From Mesostigma viride (taxonomy: Eukaryota > Streptophyta > Mesostigmatophyceae > Mesostigmatales > Mesostigmataceae): DNA of 64,000 nucleotides. Made by a program: the position numbers and the translations under genes. Shown here in pieces: positions 22,416-33,488 of the stretch; within the stretch, counting starts at the first letter, position 1; every line of letters starts with the position of its first letter. The stretch covers positions 8,296,052 through 8,360,051 of the forward strand of contig RPFO01000213.1 in NCBI GenBank assembly GCA_009746045.1. Direction: 5' to 3'. The notes below the pieces were generated by a model, which worked only from the letters and a program-made list of their open reading frames with translations, did not search any database and had not been told where the DNA came from.

Positions 22416-22750
22416 CATGGTCGTGGGCGTGGGCGTGGGCGTGGGCGTGGGCGTGGGCGTGGGCGTGGTCGTGTGCGTGTGCGTGTGCGTGTGCGTGTGC
22501 GTGTGCGTGTGCGTGTGCGTGTGCGTGTGCGTGTGCGTGTGCGTGTGCGTGTGCGTGTGCGTGTGCGTGTGCGTGTGCGTGTGCGTGTGCGTGTGCGTGT
22601 GCGTGTGCGTGTGCGTGTGCGTGTGCGTGTGCGTGTGCGTGTGCGTGTGCGTGTGCGTGTGCGTGTGCGTGTGCGTGTGCGTGTGCGTGTGCGTGTGCGT
22701 GTGCGTGTGCGTGTGCGAGTGCGTGTGCGTGTGCGTGTGCGTGTGCGTGT
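22416..22750. repeat. (GTGGGC)n followed by (GTGTGC)n microsatellite
   Basis: About seven GTGGGC units are followed by some 46 GTGTGC units. His-Ala, Thr-His and Val-Cys dipeptide ORFs across it are artefacts of a 6-bp period. Confidence 0.98.
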
Positions 22751-23486
22751 GAGCAGGATTGAGTGTGGGCAAGGGCAAGTGCAAGGGCAAAGTATCTAGA
22801 ACCTTGATGTCTAATCACTGCAAGAAAATGTCCTCAAATGAGGACATTTTAAAGATGGATACCATTTGTAATAACTCACACACGTCAACACATCCATGGG
22901 TACGGTATGGAACCATTAACTTTTATGATATGCTCAAGAGTTGAAATGCTTTACATCCATGAAATATGCTCATTATATAATTGTTTACGATTTATGAATG
23001 TAGGGGGGTCGTTACACGAGTGACCAAAAAGCACTCTGACAAGTCATGTTCAATGTGCTAAGAAAGAAGGCATGGCCAGGTCATGGCTGGTCCTGAAAAT
23101 GCACTGAGGGTGCCCACAACATGTCTACGTTACACCCTCACTATCCTAGACCCTGCAGCCTGCCAGGGGGGGGGGGCACAAAATGTAACTGGCAGCCAGG
23201 GACGATGGTGCAGGCCAAATAGCAGGTGTAAAGCTAGCTCAGTCCAAAGAGTGAAACAAGAAGCAAATATTTGCGTAGGCCAAGGTGAGGTCCAAGATTG
23301 TCATTAGAGGCTTGGCTGCCACCACGGTGCTAAACCATGATGCTGAAGCCTCGCATTACATATGAAACATATTCTGAAAAGAGGCACGTATTGTAACACA
23401 ATAACAATGTAAACATGACGAGCTCAAGTTTCCAAGCCAGTCTTCATCACTTGGACAAGAGTTATAGCGTTAGAAACATATGGGCA

Positions 23487-23658
23487 TCTAGTCGCTCTAC
23501 ACGTAAAGCCATAATTTCAATGCACAAGGATACACATTTCCATCACCATTCATCTTCATCATCCTGAACGACTCGAACACGCGGACAAGATAACGGCAGG
23601 CTCGAGCTACCATGGTCCGGATTCTCCCGATTTCTGGCCTGCGCTGGTTGTCTCCTTG
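23487..23658 (-). mobile_element. SINE-like element, copy 1 (172 bp)
   Basis: It is flanked by a 9-bp duplication ATATGGGCA (23,478 and 23,659). Read on the minus strand it starts CAAGGAGACAACCAGCGCAG, has a possible A-box (GGTAGCTCGAGCCTG) and a B-box-like GTGTTCGAGTC. This suggests a pol III, tRNA-type promoter. Confidence 0.75.
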
Positions 23659-23963
23659 ATATGGGCAACATCCCAGCAAGCCTTGAAAAGCTTCAGGCAG
23701 TATATGTGTTAAATCAAACTACCACATTGCAATTAAACACAGCGACTGCTACTTGCTGCTGTTTTGACATCGCAAGACCGTTTACCTTTTCAGTGACGCA
23801 ACGGGAAAAGAAAGCACTGTCCAGCAAACTTCCGTAATTCCGCTTTGTCGCCGTTTACCGAAACAGCGATAACATTTTTGTCGCGAGGGTTTTCTAGCTC
23901 CAACTCGGACCAGCCAGCAGCAACCTCTATTGGCACCCGTGATCATTACTATCATAATACGCC

Positions 23964-24082
23964 GTCTAGGTCATCTAGTCGCTCTACACGCAAGCCACGA
24001 ACACGCGGACAAGATAACGGCAGGCTCGAGCTACCATGGTCCGGATTCTCCCGATTTCTGACCTGCGCTGGTTGTCTCCTTG
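23964..24082 (-). mobile_element. SINE-like element, copy 2 (119 bp, internally deleted)
   Basis: It has the same family ends as the copy at 23,487 and a perfect 10-bp duplication ATAATACGCC (23,954 and 24,083). It lacks the internal stretch between the B-box region and the 3' part. The deletion arose before or during insertion, since the target duplication is intact. Confidence 0.75.
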
Positions 24083-24489
24083 ATAATACGCCAACCCCTT
24101 CAGGGTGACATCCGTTGTCACGACTCGACGGCTTATGGTCGTCATAGGGAATGAACGCCGGTTCATATGGAACAGTGAACAAGCTGCTTGTCGTCTGTCG
24201 AGCTCTATGCGGAGCACGTAACCTTGTGCAACGATCGTTGCTCAATCCATACGATGCAAGTACCGAATGGATACATACGAAGCAACGACCGACAACAAGC
24301 AGCTGGAATTACGGCATGGCCTGGAGGCAACCGCTGGCCCTTCCCTTGCAGCTACGCCGCCATGCACCTGTTGTTAAATATTCTGGTCATTTCAAACCAA
24401 ATTGCGCAAAATGCTGGGGGGGGGGGGGGGGGGGGGGTCCAGGGGTGGCCCTTAGCGGGTGTGGCCCTTAGCCGGGTGGATTACCTTAC

Positions 24490-24940
24490 TTTTTCAAGTA
24501 AGAACGTGCGTTCCGGAAAACGACGACCTGGCCATGGCGGCTTGCGCCCACTCATGGAATTTACGTTTGCGTTCGAATTTTCTGGCCAAACTCCGGAAAT
24601 TGATTTTATACGACCTAAAGATCTTACAGGCCAATTTTTGGTTCGCGGGAATGCCATTTGATAGCTGTCGGCAGCTTTCTTGCTGGAAAAAAACTGCGAT
24701 CAGGCCGGACGATAGAAACGTTGACAGCACTACCTTCCCGGCGTATTTTCAGGGATATATCGGTTTCTTCGTACTTTTCATGATGAATATTAGTCGTAAA
24801 CGTCAAAGGTGACCGGAAATCACCGAATATAGCGACCATGCTGCACAACTTTGGTGTGCCACGATGCGACATTTTGCGGCCACCGCCTGGGCCAAGGTAA
24901 CGACAGACATGCCAGGTAAAGCTGAGTTATCGTTTTCTTA
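24490..24940 (-). mobile_element. Diverged relic of the 1,720-bp TTAA-type element
   Basis: Three blocks (about 24,506-24,575, 24,663-24,705 and 24,857-24,932) match, in reverse orientation and order, the inside of the elements at 25.7-28.4 and 32.0-37.0 kb (for example ACCGCCTGGGCCAAGGTAAC and CTTGCTGGAAAAAAACTGCG). Identity is clearly lower than between the two young copies. Confidence 0.65.
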
Positions 24941-25704
24941 TCGATGTTTGACGTTTGCATATACGTTCCAGCTCGTGTAGCACATTCATTTTCATTATTC
25001 ATGCTCTTTCTTGACCATGGCCTGGCCCCTTCCCAAAACACCCTTCTTAGATCGATGCTTCCCTCAGTCAGTTGACCTGCCATAGGGTGATGGTGCTGAT
25101 TTGTAGAGACTGTCTGGGTTTGAATGCCTCCATATATGAAGTGAGACAACTGTGCCTGGACGCATGGCGATCCAACGCCGTGGAAGGACTAGGGTAGTTG
25201 TCTGAGAGGAAAGACCGGGAGCCGCGTGGCTATCTCTAGGTAGACCTGCATTGAGGGAGACAGAGGGTAACAAGAAAGGTTGATAGGGAAAACACACATA
25301 CACACACAACCCCACTACCAACACAAACAGCCAAGAATAAGAAGGAAAAGAGGGAACGCATACACACATACACAAAGGGGCTAAAAGAATAAGTAAGGAG
25401 TATACATTACAAAGGGAAAAAGCAACAAGAAAAAGAAAGAAAGAAAAAAGAAAAGAAAATGTAAATGGTAATAATACGAACAATAATAAATAAAGACCTC
25501 CATATATGTTTGTTATACATTTCCCACACACATATTGCATGAGTGTGAGGCAGTTGGCTGGTCTCTGTGGCATCATCAAGCATGTAATGGTGAGCAAAAA
25601 CTTCCCATTGTCAACATGTGCCACCTGAGGTGTGCTGGCCATCACCTGGCAAGCAATAACAGCTTAGGCCTAGTTTATCCTTGCTAGGGAAAGCTGAAAG
25701 AGGC
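24941..25704. other. Region without a supported gene
   Basis: A-rich low-complexity sequence with CATACACACA and AAAGAAAG motifs, and a direct repeat of CCTCCATATATG (25,127 and 25,497). A 193-codon reading frame crosses it but is driven by composition. Confidence 0.5.
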
Positions 25705-25708
25705 TTAA

Positions 25709-28410
25709 CTCGTCGTCTGTCCCAACTCAGTCCTCAAAAGAGGACTGAGTTGACCTTTTTCAACCGGGTGTAGCGACTAGGTGGGGGGTCCATCCCAAAT
25801 GTTTTGATGTGGATCGAGGGTGTATTTGATGTCAATTTGCTGGAAAAAATGCTGCGTTAGTGAAAACTTGACCCAAACACCTGGAAATTACTCGGACATA
25901 TGACACCCTCGGCGAATTTGCATTTTTCGGGATAAGAGCGAGTGGGGAAAATTTAATCAAATCATGGTACACGTTAGAAAAATATAGGCATGTAAACAAT
26001 ATAGTTCTTGACACGTGGCAAAAAACTGGGCTCAATTTGGCCACTGCCACTGCCTGAAACACTTAAAAAACTCTCAGTCCTCAGGAGAGGAATGGGGCTT
26101 TTGCTAACTTTGCTAGCATGTAAGTGCGGTCATACTACACACCACCGTGGCCACCAACCATCCCAATCAACTCACTTCCCTTCAAGCGTAACAGGACAAC
26201 ACACTTGCATCATCATGCTGCAGTTGTATCATACCTTATCATGTAGTGAGAGCCTATGCATGCATGTAGGGAATGGGCTTGGATACCTACCAACAAAGGG
26301 TTATGTTCAGTGTTTTTTTTAAGGTTTTCGTTACTAGTGGCGCTAGGCCACTTGTGGCGTTTCGAACTATGAAAACTTCAGTTTACTCGGCCAATGTGTG
26401 GCTTTAAGCCAATTAAAATTGGGCTTGGCACGGCCACGTGTGGCGGGCTGGCTTTTTGGTGCAGCAAATGACCCTACCGGCAGCGGGGTCAGCGCGGCGC
26501 GGCGCCGTACTGGCATTCCAAGTTCAAAGTAGTTCAGAACAGTATGTTTAATTATCTTAAGTTCAAACTAGTAGAATTTATTAGAATCATTCACGCCTTA
26601 AGTTGGGTTCACGCCTGAAGTTGGGTTGACCAAAAACCTCGAACCCAACTTAAGGCGTGAATGCCTGTACACAAGGCGGGCGAGCGTCTCCGTCTCAGGC
26701 ATCGGCGCCGGGCGTACTTGGTAAATTAACAACAACGATTACCACTACAGCCACTGCTTAACAAAACGATTACTGAAGTGCCGAAAGTCGAAACACATAG
26801 TCAATGCAATGCAGTACAGTACTGTATGGCTGGCGAGTGACTGGAACTGAGGCGCCAGCCGCCAGGCCGCCAGCCAGCTGAAGCCAGAAAATGCACACAA
26901 GCTGCAGTCTGCACAGTGCACTCTGGTCTCTGGCAGCGGGCCACTTGCCACTTGGCACTTGGCCGGGCTCTACGTACATGCACTATGCAGTCAGTAAGTC
27001 AGTCAGTCATAGTAATACTCATAGTAGTTCTAGTACTAGGGAGGCTTGTGGCGGAACGCCGGCCGGAAGACCGGCTGACACCGCCAATTGTGGCGTAGCC
27101 TGTACTAGAGTGAACTTCAGGCACGGCCACCCTGTGGCGAAACGAAACTACAAAGTAGAACAGCACGGCCAAATTGTGGCTTCTTGGGTGCCCTGTCCAA
27201 GTGGGTGGCACCGCCACATTTTGCCAAAAAAAGTGCCACACCGCCACATTTGGCGGTGTATCGCCACTAAAAAAAACACTGGTTATGTTATAAGTGTCAA
27301 CCACCAATATAATGGGTAGGTTAAGCATCTTTCCATTGTTTCTAACAACAATAGATATGGCTATAACTGTTTTGCCTTGCCATGATGTGGCCAACATAGT
27401 TGCTGGCACATGATGGCAGTGGTTTGTCACCAAGACTTTTCACTCACCCGTATAAGCTTGAAAGCACCCTTGACGCAGGCCGTGGCCACACAATCACGCA
27501 GTATGAACGTAGCAAAAGAATAACTAACATCTATGAAGGTGTTTAAACCTGCACAGCTCCTAAAACCCTGCACAACTACACTGGGTTAAGGCAAATGCCT
27601 GCTAACATCATCTGAAAAGGGGGTTTTAGAGAGGGGCAGGCAACGGTCAAGAAAGAGCATCAAGACTTGAACCTGACAACGCCTGGCAAGCTTAAACTCA
27701 TGTAAGAACATCAAGAAACGAAGAGGCAACGATAATCCGACTTTACCTGGCACGGCTGGCGTTACCTTGGCCCAGGCGGTGCCCGCAAAAGTGGCACTTT
27801 GCGGCACATAGACCATGACGTGACAGAGTGGTCGAAATCATCAAATCTATACTGCCACTCAATTTATTCTAATACAATACATGTTAAAATGTAGAAAGAA
27901 ACCTATCAGCCATTGAAATTGCGCCGGAAAGCAAGCGCAGTCATCAATTCCGTCGACCTGCCTTATCGCAGTTTTTTCCAGCAAGAACAGTGCCGACACC
28001 GGGTAAATCGCATCCCTGCGAGCTAAAAATTAGGATTTATCATCTATAGGACATATAAAATCTATTTCCTGAGTTTGGACAGCTAACTCGTCCGCAAACG
28101 TAAACTGCATGCATGGGCGCGAGCCGCCATGGCTAGGTCGTGCATTTCCGGAACTCGCGTTTCACGTGGAAAAGTACCCTTACCACCTGTACTTTGACCG
28201 TACATTTAGCCGCTCATACCAAATCCAAAAAAATCCCAAAACTATGTCCAAGAAAGATCTTTTCACGTAGTATTTGAATGAATTTTGAGAGAATTTTTTT
28301 GTCAAACATTCTGACCGGGGCGAATTTTGTACAGAACCTCAAAACTCGGTCCTCAGGAGAGGACTGAGAAAAACTCAGTCCTCTCCAGAGGTAGTGGGAC
28401 AGACGACGAG
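25709..28410. mobile_element. TTAA-flanked transposon copy 1 (1,720 bp plus nested hAT)
   Basis: The terminal inverted repeats are CTCGTCGTCTGTCCCA and the element is flanked by TTAA at 25,705 and 28,411. TTAA is the piggyBac target; a TA duplication with ends starting ACTCG is the alternative reading. Each end continues into a CAGTCCTC...GAGGACTG hairpin. Removing the nested hAT and its 8-bp duplication leaves 1,720 bp, exactly the length of copy 2 without its own insertion. No transposase is recognised. Confidence 0.88.
26308..27281 (-). mobile_element. hAT-like non-autonomous DNA transposon, copy B (974 bp)
   Basis: This is an inverted, nearly identical copy of the element at 19,753. The 8-bp duplication is GTTATGTT (26,300-26,307 and 27,282-27,289). 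The paralogous empty site, with GTTATGTT once, is at about 32,589 inside the second TTAA element. That shows the insertion boundaries directly. Confidence 0.96.
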
Positions 28411-28730
28411 TTAACATACTAGTTTGTTGGTGGTTGCCTCCTCTAGATTGTGTGCCTTGCGTAGGGTATCCGCACCGCGTTACCTACGTGCATGGACAAG
28501 GTGGCAACTGCACATAGGTGCCATATAAGGGCATGCAGTGTGATGACGCAGTTATGTTTTCCCATCGTGGGAGGGAAATTTGTTGTATGGCATGGTTGGT
28601 GGCCATAATAGTAAGTAGTATGCCCACCCCTACCCCCTTGGTTGCTTTTTACCAACGGTACCCCTATAGGCTGTACTGGGTGTAACTGCTGGTATACCCA
28701 ACCATGCAAATGATGACCCCAATGGCTCAA

Positions 28731-29258
28731 TTGGCACCATTAAGCAACGCCGCCTGCCGTGCAGCTTGTAGGGCACCTAGCTCGCACCAACCAGGTAGAC
28801 ACCTCACGTGGCCCCCCCGCAGGACTGCGACCAGCCCAGCCTGGCCGGCACCTACTGACGTGGGCTGGGCCTAGTGATGTTAGACGCCGTAAGGCCCGCA
28901 CCTTCAAGGAACAGCTAGTAGAGGACATGGGGGGCCTCGGCCTCTCCGTGATTTGGAAGAAGATGATGGACAAGGGCAAGTGGGCCCAGGTCATAGAGGA
29001 CAATGAGCCCCCCCCAGTGGGGAAGCGCCCGCGTGTGCAGTCCCGCGGGAGGCACGCCAGATAGCTCCCCCTCGGGCAGCGTGCGGCTGCCTAGACAGAT
29101 GTTGTAGATAGAATGCTGTAAGGTAGATCGATGTAGTATGTAGCCAATATAGATAGATTAGACCGGTAGGAATGTTGCACCCATCCATCCATTCATCGGG
29201 GTTAATGCTCCGTGACTCCCCAACGGGAGCACGAGTCTAATTAATTAATTAATTAATT
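28731..29258 (+). mobile_element. 5'-truncated non-LTR retrotransposon (3' end only)
   Basis: It encodes only the C-terminal tail of a reverse-transcriptase ORF (about 28,759-29,064), including GHLARTNQVDT and LGLSVIWKKMMDKGKW, matching the end of the longer copy at 29,327-30,939. The 3' UTR has a CATCCATCCATTCAT stretch, a GCTCCGTGACTCCCCAACGG hairpin and an (AATT)n tail. A 10-bp duplication AATGGCTCAA (28,721 and 29,259) marks the insertion. Confidence 0.88.
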
Positions 29259-29326
29259 AATGGCTCAAACTGTTCAGCAACTAATTGTTTATCATCCTTG
29301 AAGTGGTAGGTGTCTAGGTCTTATAA

Positions 29327-30939
29327 TTAATTAATTAATAGACACGTGACTGCGTCACGTTCACGAGCATAAGCCCTCAGTGGGAGCGGAACATGGGATG
29401 GAATGGATGGTATAAGCTATCTAGGTCCTAGTTACAGGGGTGTGGGCACCGCGGCCCGAATCGCTATGAATGCCATACTTGGTCACACGCGGAGCCCCCA
29501 CAGGCTTGGGGGTGGTCTCCTTCATCACTACTTGCCATCTATCCTTGCGCACCATCTGCCTCCATATTACAGACAAACCAGGAGGCTGCCCGGGGGTGAG
29601 CCCGTCACGTCTAGTGTAGCACATGTCCATGCCGAGTCTATCACGAAAAGTCCACGGGTGGCGGCCCTGCCGCGCGCGGCCGGGGGCACGCCAGGTGAGG
29701 ACATATCGCCCAGGCTGGGCGGGCTTGGTGCCAGCTAGTCCATCTGATGTATCTACCTGATCTGTGCGGGCCAGGTGCCCGGCTAGGCCCAGGCGCCTGT
29801 GCCTAATAATGTGGGAAACATAGGGCAAATCAGCGTACAAATCCTCATTACTAATGTGCAAACCAAAGGGGATGTTAAGGGCCTTGCGCAGCATCTTGGT
29901 GACGGCGCCGTCGAGTCGTTGCTCCAGCTCCTGCATCAGTGTCCACGTCTCGGCGCCGTAGGTCAGGATCGTCAGAATGACGACCTTGAAGAGGTCACGC
30001 TTGACGATCCGGGGTAGGGCGGGGTTGCTCCACCAGCGGCGGTGGTCATGGAGGTGCGCCCACGCCATGCCGATCCGTGTCGTCATGTCGTCCTCGCAGT
30101 CGGAAAGCCAACTGCCGAGCAGCTTGAAGCGGCCTGAAGTAGGGTAGTTGACCTCGGCATCGTCTAAGAGGCGGAGTGTGGGTGGGGGCCCTGCCATGCC
30201 GAGGGCCAGGGCCTCCGTTTTGGGGCTGATTTCTAGACCAACCGCCCGAGCCTCGAGCGCCAGGCAGTCCAGCCAAAGTTGGGCAGACTCCGGCTTCTCG
30301 ATGAGCGTGATGTCGTCGGCATAAATGAGGTCAGCTAGTAAATTCTGCTTGTTAGTCGGCCCCCCTTCCCCAAGCTCGTTCGTGATCGCTAGGCCAGGGG
30401 CACGGCCTGCAATGCTAGCAAAGCGAGCACGTGCCTGGCGCATAACATAATCCACTACAATAATAAACAGGTACGGCGACAGGACGCAACCCTGCCAGAC
30501 GCCGGTCTGCAGTGGGCAGGGCGGGGTAATGCCGTGTTGAGTGCGCACCGAAGTGGTCGACCCAGGTCATACAGCGTGCGGATGACGGTAATCAGGGGAG
30601 TGGGGACGCGAGCGCGAGCAAGTACAGCCCATAGAGCGTCCCAGAGGAGTGAGAGGACAGAATCAAAAGCCTTGATGAAGTCGACGAAGATCAGGATGGC
30701 GGGAAACTCACCAGGTTGCAGGAGAGCGATTTCCTCGAAGAGGCGACGCGCGACGAAGATGGCCATGACGGTGTTGCGCCCAGGACGGAAGCCCATTTGA
30801 CTTTCCCCAAGGTGACAGTCGAGAGCAGAACGAAGGCGGTTGAGGATCATGCGCATGAACAACTTAAGTGCGGCGCTCTGGATGCAGACTCCTCTGTAGT
30901 TGGCGGGGTCGTCAGGGGAACCTTTGTTTTTGTACAGCA
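29327..30939 (-). mobile_element. 5'-truncated, frameshifted non-LTR retrotransposon with reverse transcriptase
   Basis: The RT domain is recognisable from NYRGVCIQSAALKLFMRMIL, the FVDFIKAFDSV palm motif, the QGCVLSPYLFIIV block and the catalytic LIYADDITLI, followed by a thumb region with FKLLGSWLSD and GAETWTL. The first part (30,939-about 30,560) and second part (about 30,548-29,421) are in different frames, so the ORF is broken just before the QGCVLSP block. The endonuclease and ORF1 are absent. The tail is (ATTA)n, and a 12-bp duplication TAGGTCTTATAA (29,315 and 30,940) gives exact borders. Confidence 0.93.
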
Positions 30940-30951
30940 TAGGTCTTATAA

Positions 30952-31992
30952 CATAATTGAAAATGCACAATCTAGCTAGGTACCAAGAATGAAAATGCGC
31001 ATCTTGACCCCCCTGACTTTGATGGCAGTTTTCTATGCCCCAACCTGCAGATATCTGAGGTTGTGATATGTCACGCTTCCGGCCCCACCGTCTAGGTCAT
31101 CTAGTCGCTCTACACGTAAGCCAGCCATAATTTCAATGCACAAGGATACACATTTCCATCACCATTCATCTTCATCATCCTGAACGACTCGATCACGCGG
31201 ACAAGATAACGGCAGGCTCGAGCTACCATGGTCCGGATTCTCCCGATTTCTGGCCTGCGCTGGTTGTCTCCATGATATGTCACGCCACAGGGCAACTCAT
31301 GGACATGCTTGCCCCCCAAGGATTAAGGGGACTCGCACGTCCAAAAGCCTGAAAAACTGACTTTAATGAATTTCAGTTCCAATGCACTCGGGAACCATCT
31401 AGTGATGATTGAGTACCATAAATATGATGTTTGGACATTCATGCCACCACTTGTTGGGGGTACTACGCCCAACCACGCACCGGTGGCGAGCTAAAAATAG
31501 AAAAAGACGCTATTTATGAGATATTTTGCCCAAGACAAACCACTTATCCAAATGACCTGCCCATACATTTCTGCAAAGTTCCCCCACTTTTTTAAAAGCT
31601 GGGCTATTTACATGGCCAAAACGGTCACATTTGTTTGAGTTATTAATTTTCCCGCAAAATGGGTACTTTTTTGAGCCAAAAAAAATAAATCAAATCATTA
31701 ACACATCAGATTGGGTCATCCATACATTTTAAATTCCACTGAGTGGGGGGAAACACAACCCCAAAGTTTGAGCTCATTCTGACAAGCGTAGCTCAAGTTA
31801 TTGATTTTCCTGTGATGCCACCTGGGTAGACGCTAAAAGAGAATTGAGCTAGTGCTGAGCCAAAATGACATCTGTTTTGCTACCCTAGACACCCAAAAAC
31901 ATGCCCACTTTGATCACGGAGTGTGAGGAGGATGTCCGGAGCGTCATACGCCCCACCCCTCCATCGTCACAGCCAGCCTTGTGAGTCTACCC
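30952..31992. other. Region between LINE and TTAA element
   Basis: It holds a SINE copy (listed separately) and a segment at about 31,440-31,500 (GGGGGTACTACGCCCAACCA, CGCACCGGTGG). That segment is also found as an inverted pair at 47.77-48.30 kb. Otherwise I see nothing. Confidence 0.5.
31077..31273 (-). mobile_element. SINE-like element, copy 3 (197 bp, longest)
   Basis: This is the same family as the copies at 23,487 and 23,964. The duplication GATATGTCACGC lies at 31,065 and 31,274. It has the fullest 3' end, GGTGGGGCCGGAA on the minus strand. Confidence 0.8.
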
Positions 31993-33488
31993 TTAACTCG
32001 TCGTCTGTCCCAACTCAGTCCTCAAAAGAGGACTGAGTTGACCTTTTTCAACCGGGTGTAGCGACTAGGTGGGGGGTCCATCCCAAATGTTTTGATGTGG
32101 ATCGAGGGTGTATTTGATGTCAATTTGCTGGGAAAAATGCTGCGTTAGTGAAAACTTGACCCAAACACCTGGAAATTACTCGGACATATGACACCCTCGG
32201 CGAATTTGCATTTTTCGGGATAAGAGCGCGTGGGGAAAATTTAATCAAATCATGGTGCACGTTAGAAAAATATAGGCATGTAAACAATATAGTTCTTGAA
32301 ACGTGGCAAAAAACTGGGCTCAATTTGGCCACTGCCACTGCCTGAAACAATTAAAAAACTCTCAGTCCTCAGGAGAGGAATGGGGCTTTTGCTAACTTTG
32401 CTAGCATGTAAGTGCGGTCATACTACACACCACCGTGGCCACCAACCATCCCAATCACCTCATTTCCCTTCAAGCGTAACAGGACAACACACTTGCATCA
32501 TCGTGCTGCAGTTGTATCATACCTTATCATGTAGTGAGAGCCTATGCATGCACGTAGGGAATGGGCTTGGATACCTACCAACAAAGGGTTATGTTATAAG
32601 TGTCAACCACCAATATAATGGGTAGGTTAAGCATCTTTCCATTGTTTCTAACAACAATAGATATGGCTATAACTGTTTTTCCTTGCCATGATGTGGCCAA
32701 CATAGTTGCTGGCACATGATGGCAGTGGTTTGTCACCAAGACTTTTCACTCACCCGTATAAGCTTGAAAGCACCCTTGACGCAGGCTGTGGCCACACAAT
32801 CATGCAGTATGAACGTAGCAAAAGAATAACTAACATCTATGAAGGTGTTTAAACCTGCACAGCTCCTAAAACCCTGCACAACTACACTGGGTTAAGGCAA
32901 ATGCCTGCTAACATCATCTGAAAAGGGGGTTTTAGAGAGGGGCAGGCAACGGTCAAGAAAGAGCATCAAGACTTGAACCTGACAACGCCTGGCAAGCTTA
33001 AACTCATGTAAGAACATCAAGAAACGAAGAGGCAACGATAATCCGACTTTACCTGGCACGGCTGGCGTTACCTTGGCCCAGGCGGTGCCCGCAAAAGTGG
33101 CACTTTGCGGCACATAGACCATGACGTGACAGAGTGGTCGAAATCATCAAATCTATACTGCCACTCAATTTATTCTAATACAATACATGTTACAATGTAG
33201 AAAGAAACCTATCAGCCATTGAAATCGCGCCGGAAAGCAAGCGCAGTCATCAATTCCGTCGACCTGCCTTATCGCAGTTTTTTCCAGCAAGAACAGTGCC
33301 GACACCGGGTAAATCGCTTCCCTGCGAGCTAAAAATTAGGATTTATCATCTATACGACATATAAAATCTATTTCCTGAGTTTGGACAGCTAACTCGTCTG
33401 CAAACGTAAACTGCATGCATGGGCGCGAGCCGCCATGGCTAGGTCGTGCATTTCCGGAACTCGCGTTTCACGTGGAAAAGTACCCTTA

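Larger units (their letters stand above)
21330..24489. mobile_element. Candidate 3.2-kb DNA transposon with 29-bp terminal inverted repeats
   Basis: Perfect 29-bp inverted ends start GTAAGGTAATCCACCCGGCT at 21,330 and at 24,489 on the opposite strand. Homopolymer G runs lie near both ends (21,481-21,506 and 24,417-24,437), with repeated AAGGGCCACCCCTG subterminal motifs. A TA target duplication is possible if the element begins AGGTAATCC. The inside holds a short unrecognised ORF (21,728-22,036), a 116-bp duplication, a hexanucleotide array and two SINE insertions. No transposase is recognised. Confidence 0.6.

Noticed and set aside
22398-22818. His-Ala, Thr-His, Val-Cys and Val-Arg dipeptide ORFs
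   Set aside because: Artefacts of the GTGTGC hexanucleotide repeat.
25064-25645. 193-codon hydrophobic ORF on the minus strand
   Set aside because: Composition-driven by A-rich low-complexity DNA; no splice signals or conserved motifs.
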